This document shows, in pieces, positions 1 through 13,518 of a DNA stretch of 64,000 nt. The notes under the pieces were generated by a model. It saw only the letters and a program-made list of their open reading frames with translations. It had not been told where the DNA came from and did no database searches. Position 1 is the first letter of the stretch. Each line of letters opens with the position of its first letter. Position numbers and translations under genes: made by a program. Source of the stretch: Siphonodentalium dalli (lineage: Eukaryota; Mollusca; Scaphopoda; Gadilida; Siphonodentaliidae); assembly GCA_032622095.1 (NCBI GenBank), contig CP136062.1, forward strand, positions 131,023,282 to 131,087,281. The letters run 5' to 3'.

Positions 1-236
1 TTTAGTTTGTGTGATCATATCTGAATCAAATTTGGTATATGAGTTTATCAGCCCTATATACAGATCAAGTTCGAATATGGGTACGATCCACCGATTTTTG
101 TCTGGTTGCTCTCAAATTGTTCTGAAATTTAGTATCGGATTTAGGGTCCTTGTTATTTTTTTTCAGAAAAGCTGATGCCGCCAATGAAGCCACTTTTTCG
201 GGGGACACTGTGGCCGGATGGCCTTTTATTTTATCT
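1..236 (+). repeat. Fragment of dispersed non-coding repeat
   Basis: The first ~125 bases (AAATTTGGTATATGAGTTT, ATACAGATCAAGTT, ATATGGGT) recur in diverged form at 23091-23222. Bases ~165-236 contain GCCACTTTTTCGGGGGACACTGTGG followed by GGCCTTTTAT, which matches the right end of the repeats at 6992-7446 and 8857-9328. I read this as the right part of one such element cut by the window edge. There is no coding potential. Confidence 0.6.
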
Positions 237-380
237 TATTTTGACTGGTCTTAGTTTAGTTTAAACATATTTTATTGCCAAAGATGTATAACACACAAAT
301 TACAACGGAATTTGGGCACAAGAGCTGGGCCTGCTGGCCACTTAGTATTGATCTTATCATGATTCTCAGTCTCAGTTAAC

Positions 381-599
381 TACAGTAATGCCCTAATTAA
401 TTGACTCCTTTAACCACAGAAGAATTATGGGTAACTTTTCAGGATTTAGTCGGAAATATGGCTTGTTGCCATTCATCGGAAAGCTCTCGGGGAGAGCTTT
501 CCGATGAATGGCAATAAGCCATATTTCCGACTAAATCCTGAAAAGTTACCCATAATTCTGCTGTGGTTAAAGGAGTCGATTACGTAGGGCATTACTGTA
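381..599. mobile_element. Near-perfect palindrome: inverted dimer of a short MITE
   Basis: Arms 381-488 and 492-599 are reverse complements with only a few mismatches, separated by GGG at 489-491. Each arm holds most of the ~102-bp monomer found at 51084-51185 (shared text includes GGATTTAGTCGGAAATATGG and GTTACCCATAATTCTG). The outer end carries the monomer's terminal repeat (GACTCCTTTAACCACAG here, GACTCCATAACCACAG there) and the inner end lacks it. The structure is therefore two monomers fused head to head at a lost end. No ORF is present; the transposon class is unknown. Confidence 0.75.
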
Positions 600-2155
<1,556 letters not shown>

Positions 2156-2371
2156 TTAACCCTTTTTTTTTTTTTTTTTTTAGATTTAAATTATTTTTTT
2201 TAAATTGTAAAAAATTGTAAAAAATAATAACAAATGATGAAAAATTGTTAGGCCAATGCATTCTCTTATATATGCGAGGTGACCTATGGTCAACTCGCAT
2301 ATATAAGAGAATGCATTGGCACAGGTTATATGGGTTGATACAAAAATCGGACCTGGCACTCAAAGGGTTAA
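2156..2371. mobile_element. Short inverted-repeat element with TTAACCCTT ends and a hairpin core
   Basis: The element starts TTAACCCTT at 2156 and ends AAGGGTTAA near 2371. A T-tract follows the left end. Inside, GCCAATGCATTCTCTTATAT (from about 2252) pairs with ATATAAGAGAATGCATTGGC (ending about 2321) around GGTGACCTATGGTCAAC. The same hairpin occurs twice within the element at 56833-57229. It has no coding capacity and is probably a MITE-type or other non-autonomous element. Confidence 0.65.
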
Positions 2372-2679
2372 CAGAAGCTTAAAAATACACACATTTACAT
2401 TATTGGCTGAGATGCTTCACATCCATATACAATAGTATTGCATGCTCGAGCTGCCAACAGAAAATATAGTCCAATTTGCCTCTTTGTTTTTGTGTCTATT
2501 TTCGTTAGTGCAAAAATAATTTTACTTTAATGAACAAAGTAATCATTTTGCATTGTCTGAAGTTGGTGTCATGCCCGGCTTTTCAAAATAGAATTAATCC
2601 GCCTCAATCAGTGTAAAGATGCGGCACGGTGATTTTGTTGGCACGCTGCCAAGTGATATAACAATATTTACCTTGACTT

Positions 2680-2930
<251 letters not shown>

Positions 2931-3666
2931 TAAAGGATTTATTCGGTCTAGAAACTACAAAACGCAATCGGAAAGCCCTCCCTGTTGTGATTAAAATGAC
3001 CCAAGTCCCATTCCGATCGCATAATAAATAACCCGTAAAATAAATAAATAATACCACCAACGGTATTCGGAGATTTCCGTGACTTGACTACGAGTGACGT
3101 AGTTGTTGGGCGAGCAAATTAAAAACACAGATTCAGAGCCGGAGTTTATTATGCTGACTACGATGACGTAATCGTAAGTCAGCCGATAATAAAATGCGGA
3201 GTGGTATCTGCGCGTGTGGTGTATAGATTACGTAGCTATTCAATGTGTTATCTAATTAAAGAAGATAGTGTGGCCGCTTTGGCCGTTTATCTGGAATAGA
3301 AAACTATAATTATGTGAATAAAGTAATTAGTAGCGCCTAGAATGGTTGTTTTTGTAGCCATTAATAACATGCCGCTTTGTTGAATAGATGGCAGTAGTGC
3401 TTCGATTGTCTCGTAATCACTCGGTGATTTGTAATCACTCAGTGACTATTCATCAGTGTCAGTCGCGAACTTGTTTGCACTGTAAAATGCCCCAAAGTGA
3501 ATAGAAAGGGCGACGGAGGATCCCATTCACCTGGTTATACATAAGAAGTGCCAAAATGTTATATAAACACTGTGCTGAATAATGTTAACTCTATTTAGGC
3601 GCTTTTTTTTTTTTTTTACTTTTGATATAAATATCCCGAGTATCTGTCATCTCAACATATGCCAAG

Positions 3667-3816
3667 ATGCCTAGTAGATGTAGTGTGTTCGGTTGTAGGT
3701 GGGCTAGCGATCCATTATTAAGTACCTCCAAAAAGACAACACAGTGCATAATTAAGAAAGCTCTTTATTGTCTACCGCTTTTGGGAGACGGAAGCATGGA
3801 CGCTCTTTATATTTAA
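3667..3816 (+). pseudogene. Very short ORF with a THAP-like start
   Basis: A 49-codon ORF begins MPSRCSVFGC, which fits the M-P-x2-C-x4-C opening of THAP zinc-finger domains. After that the match fades: no conserved aromatic/proline segment and no downstream C-x2-H pair appear before the stop. Its second half lies in the GCTCTTTAT repeat at 3742-3930, so any exon would be interrupted there. THAP domains are common in P-element-like transposases and animal transcription factors. I give this little weight; chance resemblance is quite possible. Confidence 0.15.
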
Positions 3817-3930
3817 ATGTCACAACACCATACAAAATCACCCATGACATATCGAAATAGAGCATGTTCATAATTGAGAACGCTCTTTATTGTCTATACC
3901 GCGACGAAAACATGGACGCTCTTTATTAGA
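3742..3930 (+). repeat. Degenerate tandem duplication, GCTCTTTAT units
   Basis: The string CATAATT(A/G)AGAA(A/C)GCTCTTTATTGTCTA occurs at about 3749 and 3870, each followed some 30-40 bases on by ACATGGACGCTCTTTAT or a close variant. This is a two-copy tandem repeat of about 120 bp. Similar ACGCTCTTTAT text lies at 41101. Confidence 0.55.
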
Positions 3931-5546
3931 GGAAATCCTTGGATTTGTTCTAGGCTAACAATTAAAAATCCTCTCTAGAAAGTCAATATCTGCATCAAAA
4001 CGTAAAATAAAAATAAACGAACAACAAACTGAAAAACAATGCCAAGCGAGCCTTCAATTAAAAAAAATGTTGTTATGCCAAACTGCAGCCTAATTAATAA
4101 TTATTGTAGTTTCGACAGTCTGTTGTGTATTCGAGTGAATTATTTTGTTTACACACTTATCGATCTTGACTGGAAGGATTTTATCAAGCTGTTCACAGTC
4201 GTGCACTTCTCCACACAATGTGTTTCGTGTGAAGAAACAGACAGGAACATTATTATGACGAATATAAGCCATCATGATACATGTACTAGTATAATAACCA
4301 CCACCTTTTTAATCACACCCCATTTGTGTTTAATTGTACTCCTATAGCGCACAACGGGATGACACTAGTGTGTGAACTAGCTTCCGAAATTGGTACCATA
4401 CAATTAAGAAGAACCTATATGGCCTAACTTGTATTCTTTCAGAAACAGTTAAATTAGTTTCGCACGAAATTCCGCTCGCTCATTGCATTTCTGCATAAAA
4501 CAGTTTTATTCCGTGATCGCTATTTATCATAAAGGCCTAGCTAATTAACCACCGACTGCAATATTTTATATGTAATTTATCAACTCGTTACGCTATTGGC
4601 GGAATTATTTCAAGCTCCACCCACCGCTATCACCGGTAAGCGTCGATGCAGATGATCGGTCATGTGACTGCGTTGTGGTCATGTGATTGCACTCACGTGA
4701 TTTACACTTCGGATATTTCCGCGATTTTTTTAATATCTAATAATAAAAATACTATCTGCTCGATTTTGAATTTTCTTGGCGAAATGGGTCTGTTAGACAT
4801 ATATTATTAGTATTATGACGATAAAAAAAATATTTTTTTGACAGACTAATTCCTTTAACAACAAGATTATTACAGTACATATACTTAATTCAATCAAGGA
4901 ACTATAAATTATGCTGATATGTTGCAAGACTAGCAATTTACAAGAACAAGAACATGAGTTTGCGAAATTCCACGGAATGGAATAAAAAAGATTAAGATTG
5001 GGATATGTATTCATTTGATATACAATCAATATTTTGAGAGAATCTGCCTATATTAAACGCCCACTTAATTTTCGAGTAACCAATTATTTTTTTTGTAGTG
5101 CCTTGATATATGGTCAAAATGTTGATAAACAGGTTTTGGGAAATTTTATACTTCAGTTCACTGTGGTTAGAATTGTTTTTGGGCAACTAATAAATTCTGA
5201 TAAATGAAGCGGTATTTCAAAAAATGTTTGGTTTGAGTATATGTACCTTTAAGTATGCCAAGGCCACTCAATGTATAATTCCCATTTCTCAAGCCATTAC
5301 ATTTTGATTTTATATTTTATTTCTGGGGCACACACAGGTATTGCTGTTAAAATAGTCACATCCGCTAAAACCGCATAAACAGAAAGAATATTAAAATATA
5401 GATATACGTTGTTCTTTTACCATAAAGAACGAGTAAATAGTATGTTATTGTCAAATTCAATCCATCTTTAAATTGGATAAAAAAAATCTTTTTCCCTGTT
5501 TTCATTGTTGTTTCAGTAAGATTTACAGGTTCAAAACATGCCAGAA
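3931..5546. other. No gene recognised
   Basis: AT-rich with several short overlapping ORFs on both strands (for example 4039-4347 plus, 4793-5029 minus). None has recognisable motifs, splice context or biased composition, and I take them as chance. Confidence 0.5.
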
Positions 5547-5732
5547 TACGGAAGCCCATTGCGGTCACATGGGTCACAATAAAACAAAATTATTGCGTTT
5601 AAACGCAATGTTAATGTTTAAACGCAATGTTTAAACGCAATAAATTGTTGCGTTTAAACGCAATAAATTATTGCGTTTAAACGCAATAATTTTTTTATAT
5701 TGTGACTCATGTGACCGCAATGGGCTTCCGTA
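5547..5732. repeat. 186-bp palindrome built around an iterated GCGTTTAAACGC core
   Basis: Outer arms 5547-5580 and about 5699-5732 pair (TACGGAAGCCCATTGCGGTC against GACCGCAATGGGCTTCCGTA). Between them the self-complementary 18-mer ATTGCGTTTAAACGCAAT, or its half, recurs about five times (near 5592, 5614, 5628, 5646 and 5670). The whole can fold into one long stem or several short ones. No ORF of interest. Confidence 0.75.
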
Positions 5733-5801
5733 CCAGAAGGCCTTCAACATAAAATATTATTTTTCACATACTAGAAGTAATACTGATGCTACACTAGTAG
5801 C

Positions 5802-6925
5802 CAGGGCTGGCGGTCTAGAAAATCCAGGAGGGCTATTAATAGCCCTCCTAGATTTGACTAGGAGGGCTATAGCCCTCCTCAACTTTTACAGTTATGATTT
5901 TTTATACCTCAGTTACTACTGTCCTTAGTTTGTCTATTTTTGACGTTTAACTTCATTCTGTTATGTCAAATCCCCAACAGTATGGTATGGTGAATAATTA
6001 ATTATGTTTTATATGTTATGATAATTAAAATGAACCACAAACTAAACGTAAGAGTGTTTGTACTCAACAATTTGTCAGTCAGTGTTCAACCCATGCAACG
6101 AAATTGGGTGAGTTTGTCGATGTTTAAAGCATTTTATACGTTGTGAAATGTTACATAGAATAGACAATCAAGTAGCATATTAAATCCAGTATATGTACAC
6201 TTGAATACAGTGGCAAATGACTGCTTTATTTGTCAAAGTAATCCATATTCCATCACCGATGACAAGACCGCTTTCGCAGATTGCTGCTTCCAGCAGTCAA
6301 GTCGCTCGGTATAGATTTACTGGGTGTTTGCAATTGGGGACATAGAGAATTGTTTCTCAAATTTAATAATTGAATAACATTGTAAACAAGAATATTCACC
6401 ACAGTGATTGATAACTTGGAGACATTAGCTCATTATGTTAAAAGATTGTCAATCGAAGCGAGAAAATTATCGACAGCCACCATTTTAAATAGTGATATAC
6501 AAATTTCTCTGATAGGAACCGGAAACAGAACGAAAGGTTGAACTCAATCGAGACGGTGACATTTGGTTCTCACTATCAACAGTTATATGTTGCTTTTATC
6601 CAGTGAGATATATTGTAAGCTCAATCTTATGAAGAGAAATAATTTATTTTGTCCTTAAAATGTGTGAGAATCAATCAAAAGATCCGATTTACAGAACATT
6701 TTGATCCGGAATTTAATGATTCCGCCATTTGACATTACCATATGTTGCAGAGATCACGCATGCACACACTGTACAATTGAATTTTTTTTAATTTCGATGC
6801 AGTAAAACATGATAAAATAACTTAATAGATTTCCTATTGATGACGAGGCAGGCTATAAAAAGCCCGCCTTGAAAAATTCTAGGAGGGCTGTAGGCGGGCA
6901 GCCCGTCTTGAGATTTCCAGGCCTG
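5802..6925. mobile_element. Possible hAT-like non-autonomous element with GGAGGGCTAT subterminal motifs
   Basis: The left end reads CAGGGCTGGCGG at 5802; the right end near 6925 reads GATTTCCAGGCCTG, giving imperfect terminal inverted repeats. Both ends carry clustered inverted copies of AGGAGGGCTAT/AGCCCTCCT (5825-5880, and AGCCCGCC / GGAGGGCTG / GGCGGGCAGCCCG at 6855-6912). The interior is AT-rich and has no transposase ORF. The architecture resembles 7890-8748 and 52532-53088. I could not find a clean target duplication, so boundaries are approximate. Confidence 0.4.
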
Positions 6926-6991
6926 CACTACAAAGGTCTAACATTGTATACTAAAAAAATATTGATAGAAAAGTGAACTCTAATTTTTATA

Positions 6992-7446
6992 GACTATAGA
7001 AACGGGGTCCGTCCGTCCGTTCGTCTGTTCGTCCATCACACTTTTGAGTACCTTCATGGTGTAATCATCTCCTCCTACAGATTTCATCCCAGAGATTTGA
7101 AACTTCAGAATATTGTTGCCCATATGTTGAAGATGTGCAACATGTATATAGATGACAGAAAAATTATTTTTTGACAGAGTTATTAACCCTTTTGGACTTG
7201 GAAAATTTCTGTATGAGGGTACATTCATGGTGTAATCAACTCCTACTACAGTTTTGATTGTAGATATTTGAAACTTCAGAGTATTGTTACCCACATATTG
7301 GAGATGTGCAACATGTATATAGATGACGGAAATTTGTTTTTTTACGCAGTTATTAACCCTTTTCAACATTTTTTTAAATTTCTTTAACAAAGCGGCATCG
7401 ACTTGCCGCATTTTCGGGGGACACTGTGGTCAGCTGACCTTTTATT
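6992..7446 (+). repeat. ~460-bp dispersed repeat, copy 1
   Basis: Begins GACTATAGAAACGG plus a run of GTCC, ends TTTTCGGGGGACACTGTGGTC followed by TGACCTTTTAT. It contains an internal near-duplication: the segment GTAATCA(T/A)CTCCT...GATGTGCAACATGTATATAG occurs twice (about 7060 and 7230). A near-identical copy lies at 8857-9328. The 143-residue minus-strand ORF across it is a translation of the repeat, not a gene. Confidence 0.8.
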
Positions 7447-7614
7447 CATATTTTAACTGATGTTACTGGCTGGTAAAGACAGAAAAACTTCATCGATTGG
7501 AAACATTGTACTGCATTGTAAAAAAATTCAGAGTATAAATGGTACTGACAAATAAAAGCTATTTTTCAATTAGTTTAAAGCTACATGTATATTAGATTTA
7601 ATTTCTTGTCATGA

Positions 7615-7752
<138 letters not shown>

Positions 7753-7889
7753 TAATAAAAATTGGTATGTAAAATTCTTTTATTTTGTCCAAGTCTTCTG
7801 CACACACACATGGGGTAGAGTAAAATAATCCGCTGTGACGATAAGATGAAATTTATATCAGAAGGGAGCAATTTGGATGTTAATACCTC

Positions 7890-8748
7890 GAGGGACTAGC
7901 CTAGAACTGATTTTCAGGGCGAAGTGAATTCTCCCTGTCACAAAAATAAGGCGAAGTGGGCATTCTCCAGGGCGAAATGGGTTGGCAAAATTGAAATCGG
8001 CCTGCACTGTAGTCTCCTATATAACGAAAATATGAGATATGTAATATTTAAATTAAAATGATGAAACAATGGTTCAAATGTGGACACTTTATGTTCAAAT
8101 CACCACTCTAATATTACTATGAATAATGTCCAAACATATTTGTGAGAGAATGGTAGCATTTTATATAATAATTTTGGAAGAACGGCATTTTTACAACTGC
8201 TTATGAATACAAAAAAAATAAAAATACACAATTCTTATGAATACGAAAAAAATGCTAAACGAAAAGAAATCTTGAACATCCTCACTCATTAAAGGTGACT
8301 ATCCTGGGTACAGATATTAATATGTTGCAAAAATAAATTTGTTTTCAAAGTTATTCTGGCTCTTACAGAATTTAACAAAGGGGTGATGATCTGACGTAAG
8401 GTTTAGAGTTGTAATCTTCAGGTGTGATAATCTCAAAATCACTAGTCACTGTGGACACCTGACGATGTATTCACAGCTGTCTGCAATCAACACTCAGGTG
8501 TGAATATGTTCCAAAGTTGGATTAATACAGATGTTAATAGTAACTGTGGTGTTATCTATGACAGGGTCAATGGATAACTGGGTTCAATCAATGTTGGCAG
8601 TAAATTTGGATGAATATTTTGTCGATTTTCGTCGGTCAACTTCAGAAATTTCAGGGCGTCTTAAACTTAGCCCGGCTGCAAAATTAGGGCAAAGTGAGCA
8701 AGAATAGGGAGACTTCTTCGCTCACATCGCCCTCTCGGCTGGTCCCTG
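7890..8748. mobile_element. Non-autonomous hAT-like DNA transposon with an 8-bp target duplication
   Basis: Target duplication AATACCTC at 7882-7889 and 8749-8756 is exact. The termini are GAGGGACTAGCC on the left and GGCTGGTCCCTG on the right, that is CAGGGACCAGCC inverted, with the left first base changed. Eight-base duplications and CAGGG-type ends are the usual signature of the hAT superfamily. Both subterminal zones hold repeated AGGGCGAAGTG-like motifs (7916-7975 and the inverse around 8690-8735). The 859 bp contain no transposase. TIR matching beyond ~12 bp is weak. Confidence 0.72.
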
Positions 8749-8856
8749 AATACCTCCGACACGAGAGATTTTTCTCTCTGAAAACAGTCACTTGTCCCTA
8801 TTATCGTTGGTGGGCAGTTTATTTTTGTCGGGACCCCGAAAAATTTATTTTTGGGG

Positions 8857-9328
8857 GACTATAGAAACGGGCTCCGTCCGTCCGTCCGTCCGTCCGTCAC
8901 ACTTTTGAGTACCTTCATGGTGTAATCATCTCCTCCTACAGATTTCATCCCAGAGATTTGAAACTTCAGAATATTGTTGCCCATATATTGAAGATGTGCA
9001 ACATGTATATAGATGACGGAAAAAATATTTTTTGACGGAGTTATTAACCCTTTTCGACTTAGACAATTTCAACATTTTTTATAATTTTCTGTATGAGGGT
9101 ACCTTCGTGGTGTAATCAACTCCTCCTACAGTTTTGATCATAGATATTTGAAACTTCAGAGTATTGTTAACCACATATTGGAGATGTGCAACATGTATAT
9201 AGATGACGGAATTTTTTTTTTTTTTAAGGAGTTATTAACCCTTTTCAACTTTTTTAATTTCTTCAACAAAGCGGCATCGACTTGCCACGTTTTCGGGGGA
9301 CACTGTGGTCTGCTGACCTTTTATTTAT
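8857..9328 (+). repeat. ~460-bp dispersed repeat, copy 2
   Basis: Same orientation and order as 6992-7446: GACTATAGAAACGG, a longer run of GTCC, the doubled GATGTGCAACATGTATATAG segment, and the end TTTTCGGGGGACACTGTGGTC. It keeps an internal stretch (about 9061-9095) that copy 1 lacks, so the copies differ by small indels. It lies about 110 bp after the hAT-like element. Confidence 0.8.
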
Positions 9329-9863
9329 TTTACCATTGTGATGGTAATCTAAATTAATGAGTTAGTTGCCGAATTCACAGTACTTGTTCAAATTATATGC
9401 ACTAATATTTGTATTAGAATATGCTTAACCGAGAAAATTTTATTGAAATTACTTATTGTTTTGTCAAGTGAACTGATTGATAGTTCATGTACATGTACCT
9501 AGTTTGCGAATAAGAAAACTACATACTGTGTGTCATCTACACCTATGACACAACCTATACATTTGTGGAAAGGGTCCTCCCACTGGGCAAATGGCAAATG
9601 TTGACAGTTACCTGACCATTATCAATGTGAGACATCCTGTCAACAAATTCTAATATTTTGATAATGAGAAAATGCACAAATGCTCAACACGCGTTGGCTG
9701 ACCTCCGAATCCTCACTGTGCCTGCTGAATCTCTGATTGATTACATCATGTGATTATTTACTCCTAAAATGGCTAAACCCCTCCCGACTGTATTGAAATA
9801 GCCCAGCTGGTTATGTGAATAGCACACCCATAGGTTGGTCGTAAGGGCAATTGACTTCTCTTA

Positions 9864-10397
9864 TTAGCTTGCCTGAGACGAAGTCTCCGGTTGAGCTATA
9901 GTCATCACTCGTCGTCCGTCCATTGTCCGTCCGTCCGTCCATCCGTCAACAATTCTTTGAACGTCTTCTCCTATGGAACCATAATACCGAATGGGTTCAT
10001 ATTTGGTGTGGATGTTCCCTAGGTGACTCTAATTCAGATTTGTTCAAATGAGGTCACTGGGTCAAATAGTTGCGAAGCCAGGGCCATAACTCTTTCCCAC
10101 CATAGTAATTCTTTTAAACATCTTCTTCAGAATGATAAGACCGAATGGTTTCATATTTGGTGTGGATGTTCCCTAGGTGACTCAATTCAGATGTGTTCAA
10201 ATGAGTTCACTTGGTGAAATAGTTGTGAAGCCAGGGCCATAACTCTTTCCCTCATAGTAATTCTTAAAATGACTTCTTCTCAAATACCATCAGGCCATAT
10301 GGGTTCATATTTGGTATGAAGGATCCTTGGGTGACTGGGGTTCAAATCAGGACACTGGGTAAAATGTGGGCAGGGACATAACTCCAAAATTGTTTTT
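9864..10397 (+). repeat. ~580-bp GAGCTATAGTCATCACTC family, copy A
   Basis: Starts TTAGCTTGCCTGAGACGAAG, then GAGCTATAGTCATCACTC and a CGTCCGTC run. It continues with two to three internally related segments of about 160 bp, each holding TTCATATTTGGT, ATTTGTTCAAATGAG, GTCACTGGGTCAAAT and CAGGGCCATAACTC. Other copies are at 18305, 22362 and 25437. It is non-coding; ORFs here are repeat translations. Confidence 0.8.
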
Positions 10398-11691
10398 TTT
10401 TAGATTTAACTGTTTAGCCAAACAAAATAAAAAATTATATATTAAAAAATAAAAGAATATTTAAAAAAAATGTGCAATTGTTTTTTTATTAAAATATTTT
10501 TTTTAAATGAAAAATATGTATTTAACTCCATGATTGAATTGAAAAACTAATGCCATTACATTTCTGAAGGTTGTGTCCCCTGGCCCTTCACTCAAGTTCA
10601 CTACCTCTGGCACCCTGGTCCCAAAAATAATATTTACTCAAATTCTTGACAGAGAATCATTAATAAGAAGCACTTACTTTGGCTCTAACTGTGTGTGGGG
10701 TATGCCTACACTTGTCAAGTGAAATCTGACATTTTTATAAACATTCCCTGGAGATCTGCTAGAGGTCATTAATTCCCAATTACAACAACAATCTATCATA
10801 TGTATTGTTCAAATCTTTCAACAGGACATTTAACACTCCAACATCCACCACCTCACTAGAACATATTTGGCAAACTTGAAAATTGTCATTTGAAAGAACC
10901 ACCAGCTCTATTTAGCTCATATTTAATATTGAGGCTCCTTTGGTGATTGGGATTCAGATTTGTTCAATCAGGGTCACCAGGTCAAGTAGGTGCAAGGCCA
11001 GCTACATTACTCTTTCTCTCCATGGTAATTCATGATATGTCTTCTATGCAAGAACCAAATGGCCTATTTTGCTTATATTTGGTATGAAATTACCTTGGGT
11101 GACAGATTTGTGAAAATTGGATCACAACGTCAAATAAGGGCAGAGCCAGAGACATAACTATTTCACTCCATAGTAATTCTTAATATATGTTTGCAAGAAT
11201 TAGTAGGCTTATATAGCATGGAATGTTCTTGTTTGACTGCAATTCAGATTTTTTTTAAATGGGGTCACCTGGTCAAATAGGGGCCAAGTGAAGGACAGTT
11301 TCTCTCTTAATATGCATCCTTCACAAGGACTATCAGGTCTATTTTACTGATATTTAGTATGAAGGGTTCTTTGGTGTCTGGGATTCAAATTTAATCAGAT
11401 GGGGTCACCAGGTTAAATAGGGTGGGACCAGGGACATAACTATATGTCTCTATAGTAATTCTTAAAATGTCTTCTCAAGAGAGGTTGGACTATTTAGCTT
11501 ACATATAGTATGGAGGATCCTTTAGTGACTGAGATTCAGATTTGTTAAAATGAGGTCAACCTGTCAATAAATGGCGGGGCTATGGGGAGTTAACACTTTT
11601 GTGTCTAATAAAATCATTGAAATACCAAATTCATTAAAACATCTACCTTGGAACCAACTGACTGATTAATCTGACATACATGTATGGTCCA
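10398..11691 (+). repeat. AT-rich spacer then diverged array of ~160-bp segments
   Basis: From about 10900 to 11590 the segment motifs TTCAGATTTGTT, GGGTCACC(A/T)GGTCAAATAG and GGACATAACT recur at least four times, all on the plus strand and diverged from copy A. Bases 10400-10890 are very AT-rich with nothing recognisable. Confidence 0.55.
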
Positions 11692-11967
11692 TTGTGAAAT
11701 TCCAACCTAAGACTTGGGAGTCTGGAGCCCGGTCGGGAGGGGACTTGTTGAGCTGGAGGAGGGGGGTGATCAGTAGTGTACAGTTGGTAATTTCAAGGTG
11801 GATTTTCACCAAACTACATACGTGAAGTCTCTCTAGCCACATATCCTGTTTAGATCTACTTCTTTTAAAGTGATTATGAAAAGTTCTGACTGTTGTGGTC
11901 TCCAGAGTCCCAGTCTTATCAGTCTTTGCAGTCTGGTGAGCGACCCCACAGTCATTGACTGTCTTGT
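11692..11967 (+). repeat. Fixed-right-end dispersed repeat, copy 1
   Basis: Runs from TCCAACCTAAGACTTGGGAG to CCACAGTCATTGACTGTCTTGT. It is nearly the same as 21363-21637, and its last ~114 bases recur at 25983-26096. All three copies end at exactly the same base while the third is shortened at the other end, a pattern typical of 5'-truncated retroposition. No ORF supports a protein. Confidence 0.75.
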
Positions 11968-12096
11968 AATGAATTGCATGTCAGCAAAATTGAATTTCGT
12001 TTTTGAGCAAATGAGTTGCGTTTTGAACAACGTTCATTATCTAAGAAATGTATTGTTTTCCATGCTTATATTTATGACGCCTAATTTACTTTTATT

Positions 12097-13440
12097 AGCT
12101 CAATTTTACTTTGATTTGTCAACAATTTCATTTAGCACTGGCTGCAGGTCGTACCTTTGGTTGGATCATTATGAAATTTGTCATGGACATTGATATGTAG
12201 ATGGGAACGAGTCATTTTGGGGTCATTCGGCAAAAAAACATGGCTGCCGATGGCCATCTTGGATTTCAAAATTCAATCCATTAGCACGGGCTACAGGCCA
12301 GAGTGTTTGTCTGATCATCGTGAAATTTGTTGTGGAAGTTAATTCGGCTGAAAAACATGGCCGCCAGCAGCCATCTTGGATTTTACTCTTTGCATGACTA
12401 AATCTGTTGGCACAGGCTACAAGTCGTACCTTTGGTTGGATCATTATGAAATTTGTCATGGCTGTTCACAGTGGCCATCATGGATTTAAAAATTCAATCC
12501 ATTAGCACAGACTACAGTCCAGATTGTTCGTCTGATCATGATGAAATTTGTTTTGTAAGTTAATATTGACATGTAGATGGGAACGAATCATTTTGGGGTC
12601 AATCGGCCATAAAACATGGCCACCAGTAGCCATCTTGGATTTTACTCTTTGTATGACTAAATCCTTTGACACAGGCTACAGGTCGTATCTTTGGTCGGAT
12701 CATCATGAAATTTGTCATGGATGTTAACATTGACATGTAAATGGGAATGAGTCATTATGGGCTCATTCGGCAAAAAAAACATGGCTGCCAGTGGCCATCT
12801 TGGATTTCAAAATTCAATCCATTAGCATGGGCTACATGCCGTACTGTTTGTCTGATCATCATGAAATTTGTCAGGTATGTTAATATTGACATGCAGATGG
12901 GAACGAGTCATTTTGGGGTCATTCGGCCAAAAAACATGGCCACCAGCAGCCATCTTGAATTTTACTCTTTGCATGACCAAATCCTTTGGCACGGGCTACA
13001 GGTCGTACTTTTGGTCGGATCATCATGAAATTTGTCATGAATGTCAATATTGACATGTAGATGGGAATGAGTCATTTTGGGGTCATTCGGCCATAAAAAA
13101 TGGCCACCAGCAGCCATCTTGGATTTTACTCTTTGCATGACTAAACCTTAGGCACACCCGACAGTCCACTTCCCTCATCCGATCATCACCAAACTTCATA
13201 ATAATCTTGATATTGATCTACTAGATGGAAGCTATCAAATGTTTTTGAATTTCATTGGAAAATATAGCCATCGGCAACCATCTTGGATTTTACTCTATAT
13301 ATCTGTTCATGTTGATAATCTAGTATTACTTAGACCTTTCAACTTTCCGCATTCCTAATCGCTCCATTGACTGTAACACATGAAATTGTTACCTTTCCAT
13401 GTTGAGCTACAGTGTCATTGACACTTTCATTTAGATTCTA
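12097..13440 (+). repeat. Tandem ~165-bp-unit family (CCATCTTGGATTT), plus-strand copy
   Basis: Repeats the module: (A/G)GGCTACAGGTCGTAC, TCATCATGAAATTTGTCATG, ATTGACATGTAGATGGGAA, GAGTCATTTTGGGGTCATTCGG, AACATGGC(C/T)GCCAG, CCATCTTGGATTT. Seven or more units lie before 13300, then a terminal segment ends GAGCTACAGTGTCATTGACA. That terminal segment occurs inverted at 51427 and 59541, so the family has a defined end. A hairpin-forming opposite end is visible in the inverted copies. Non-coding. Confidence 0.8.
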
Positions 13441-13518
13441 GTGTATGAAATAACATGTTTGGAACAAGAGGTGCTATAAGAAAGATGCTATTTTTGTGTG
13501 TTGAATTTTCTAGACATT

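Noticed and set aside
6980-7411. 143-residue minus-strand ORF with internal repeats as a repeat protein
   Set aside because: The internal repetition is the duplicated segment of the ~460-bp dispersed repeat; the sister copy at 8857 does not keep the frame.
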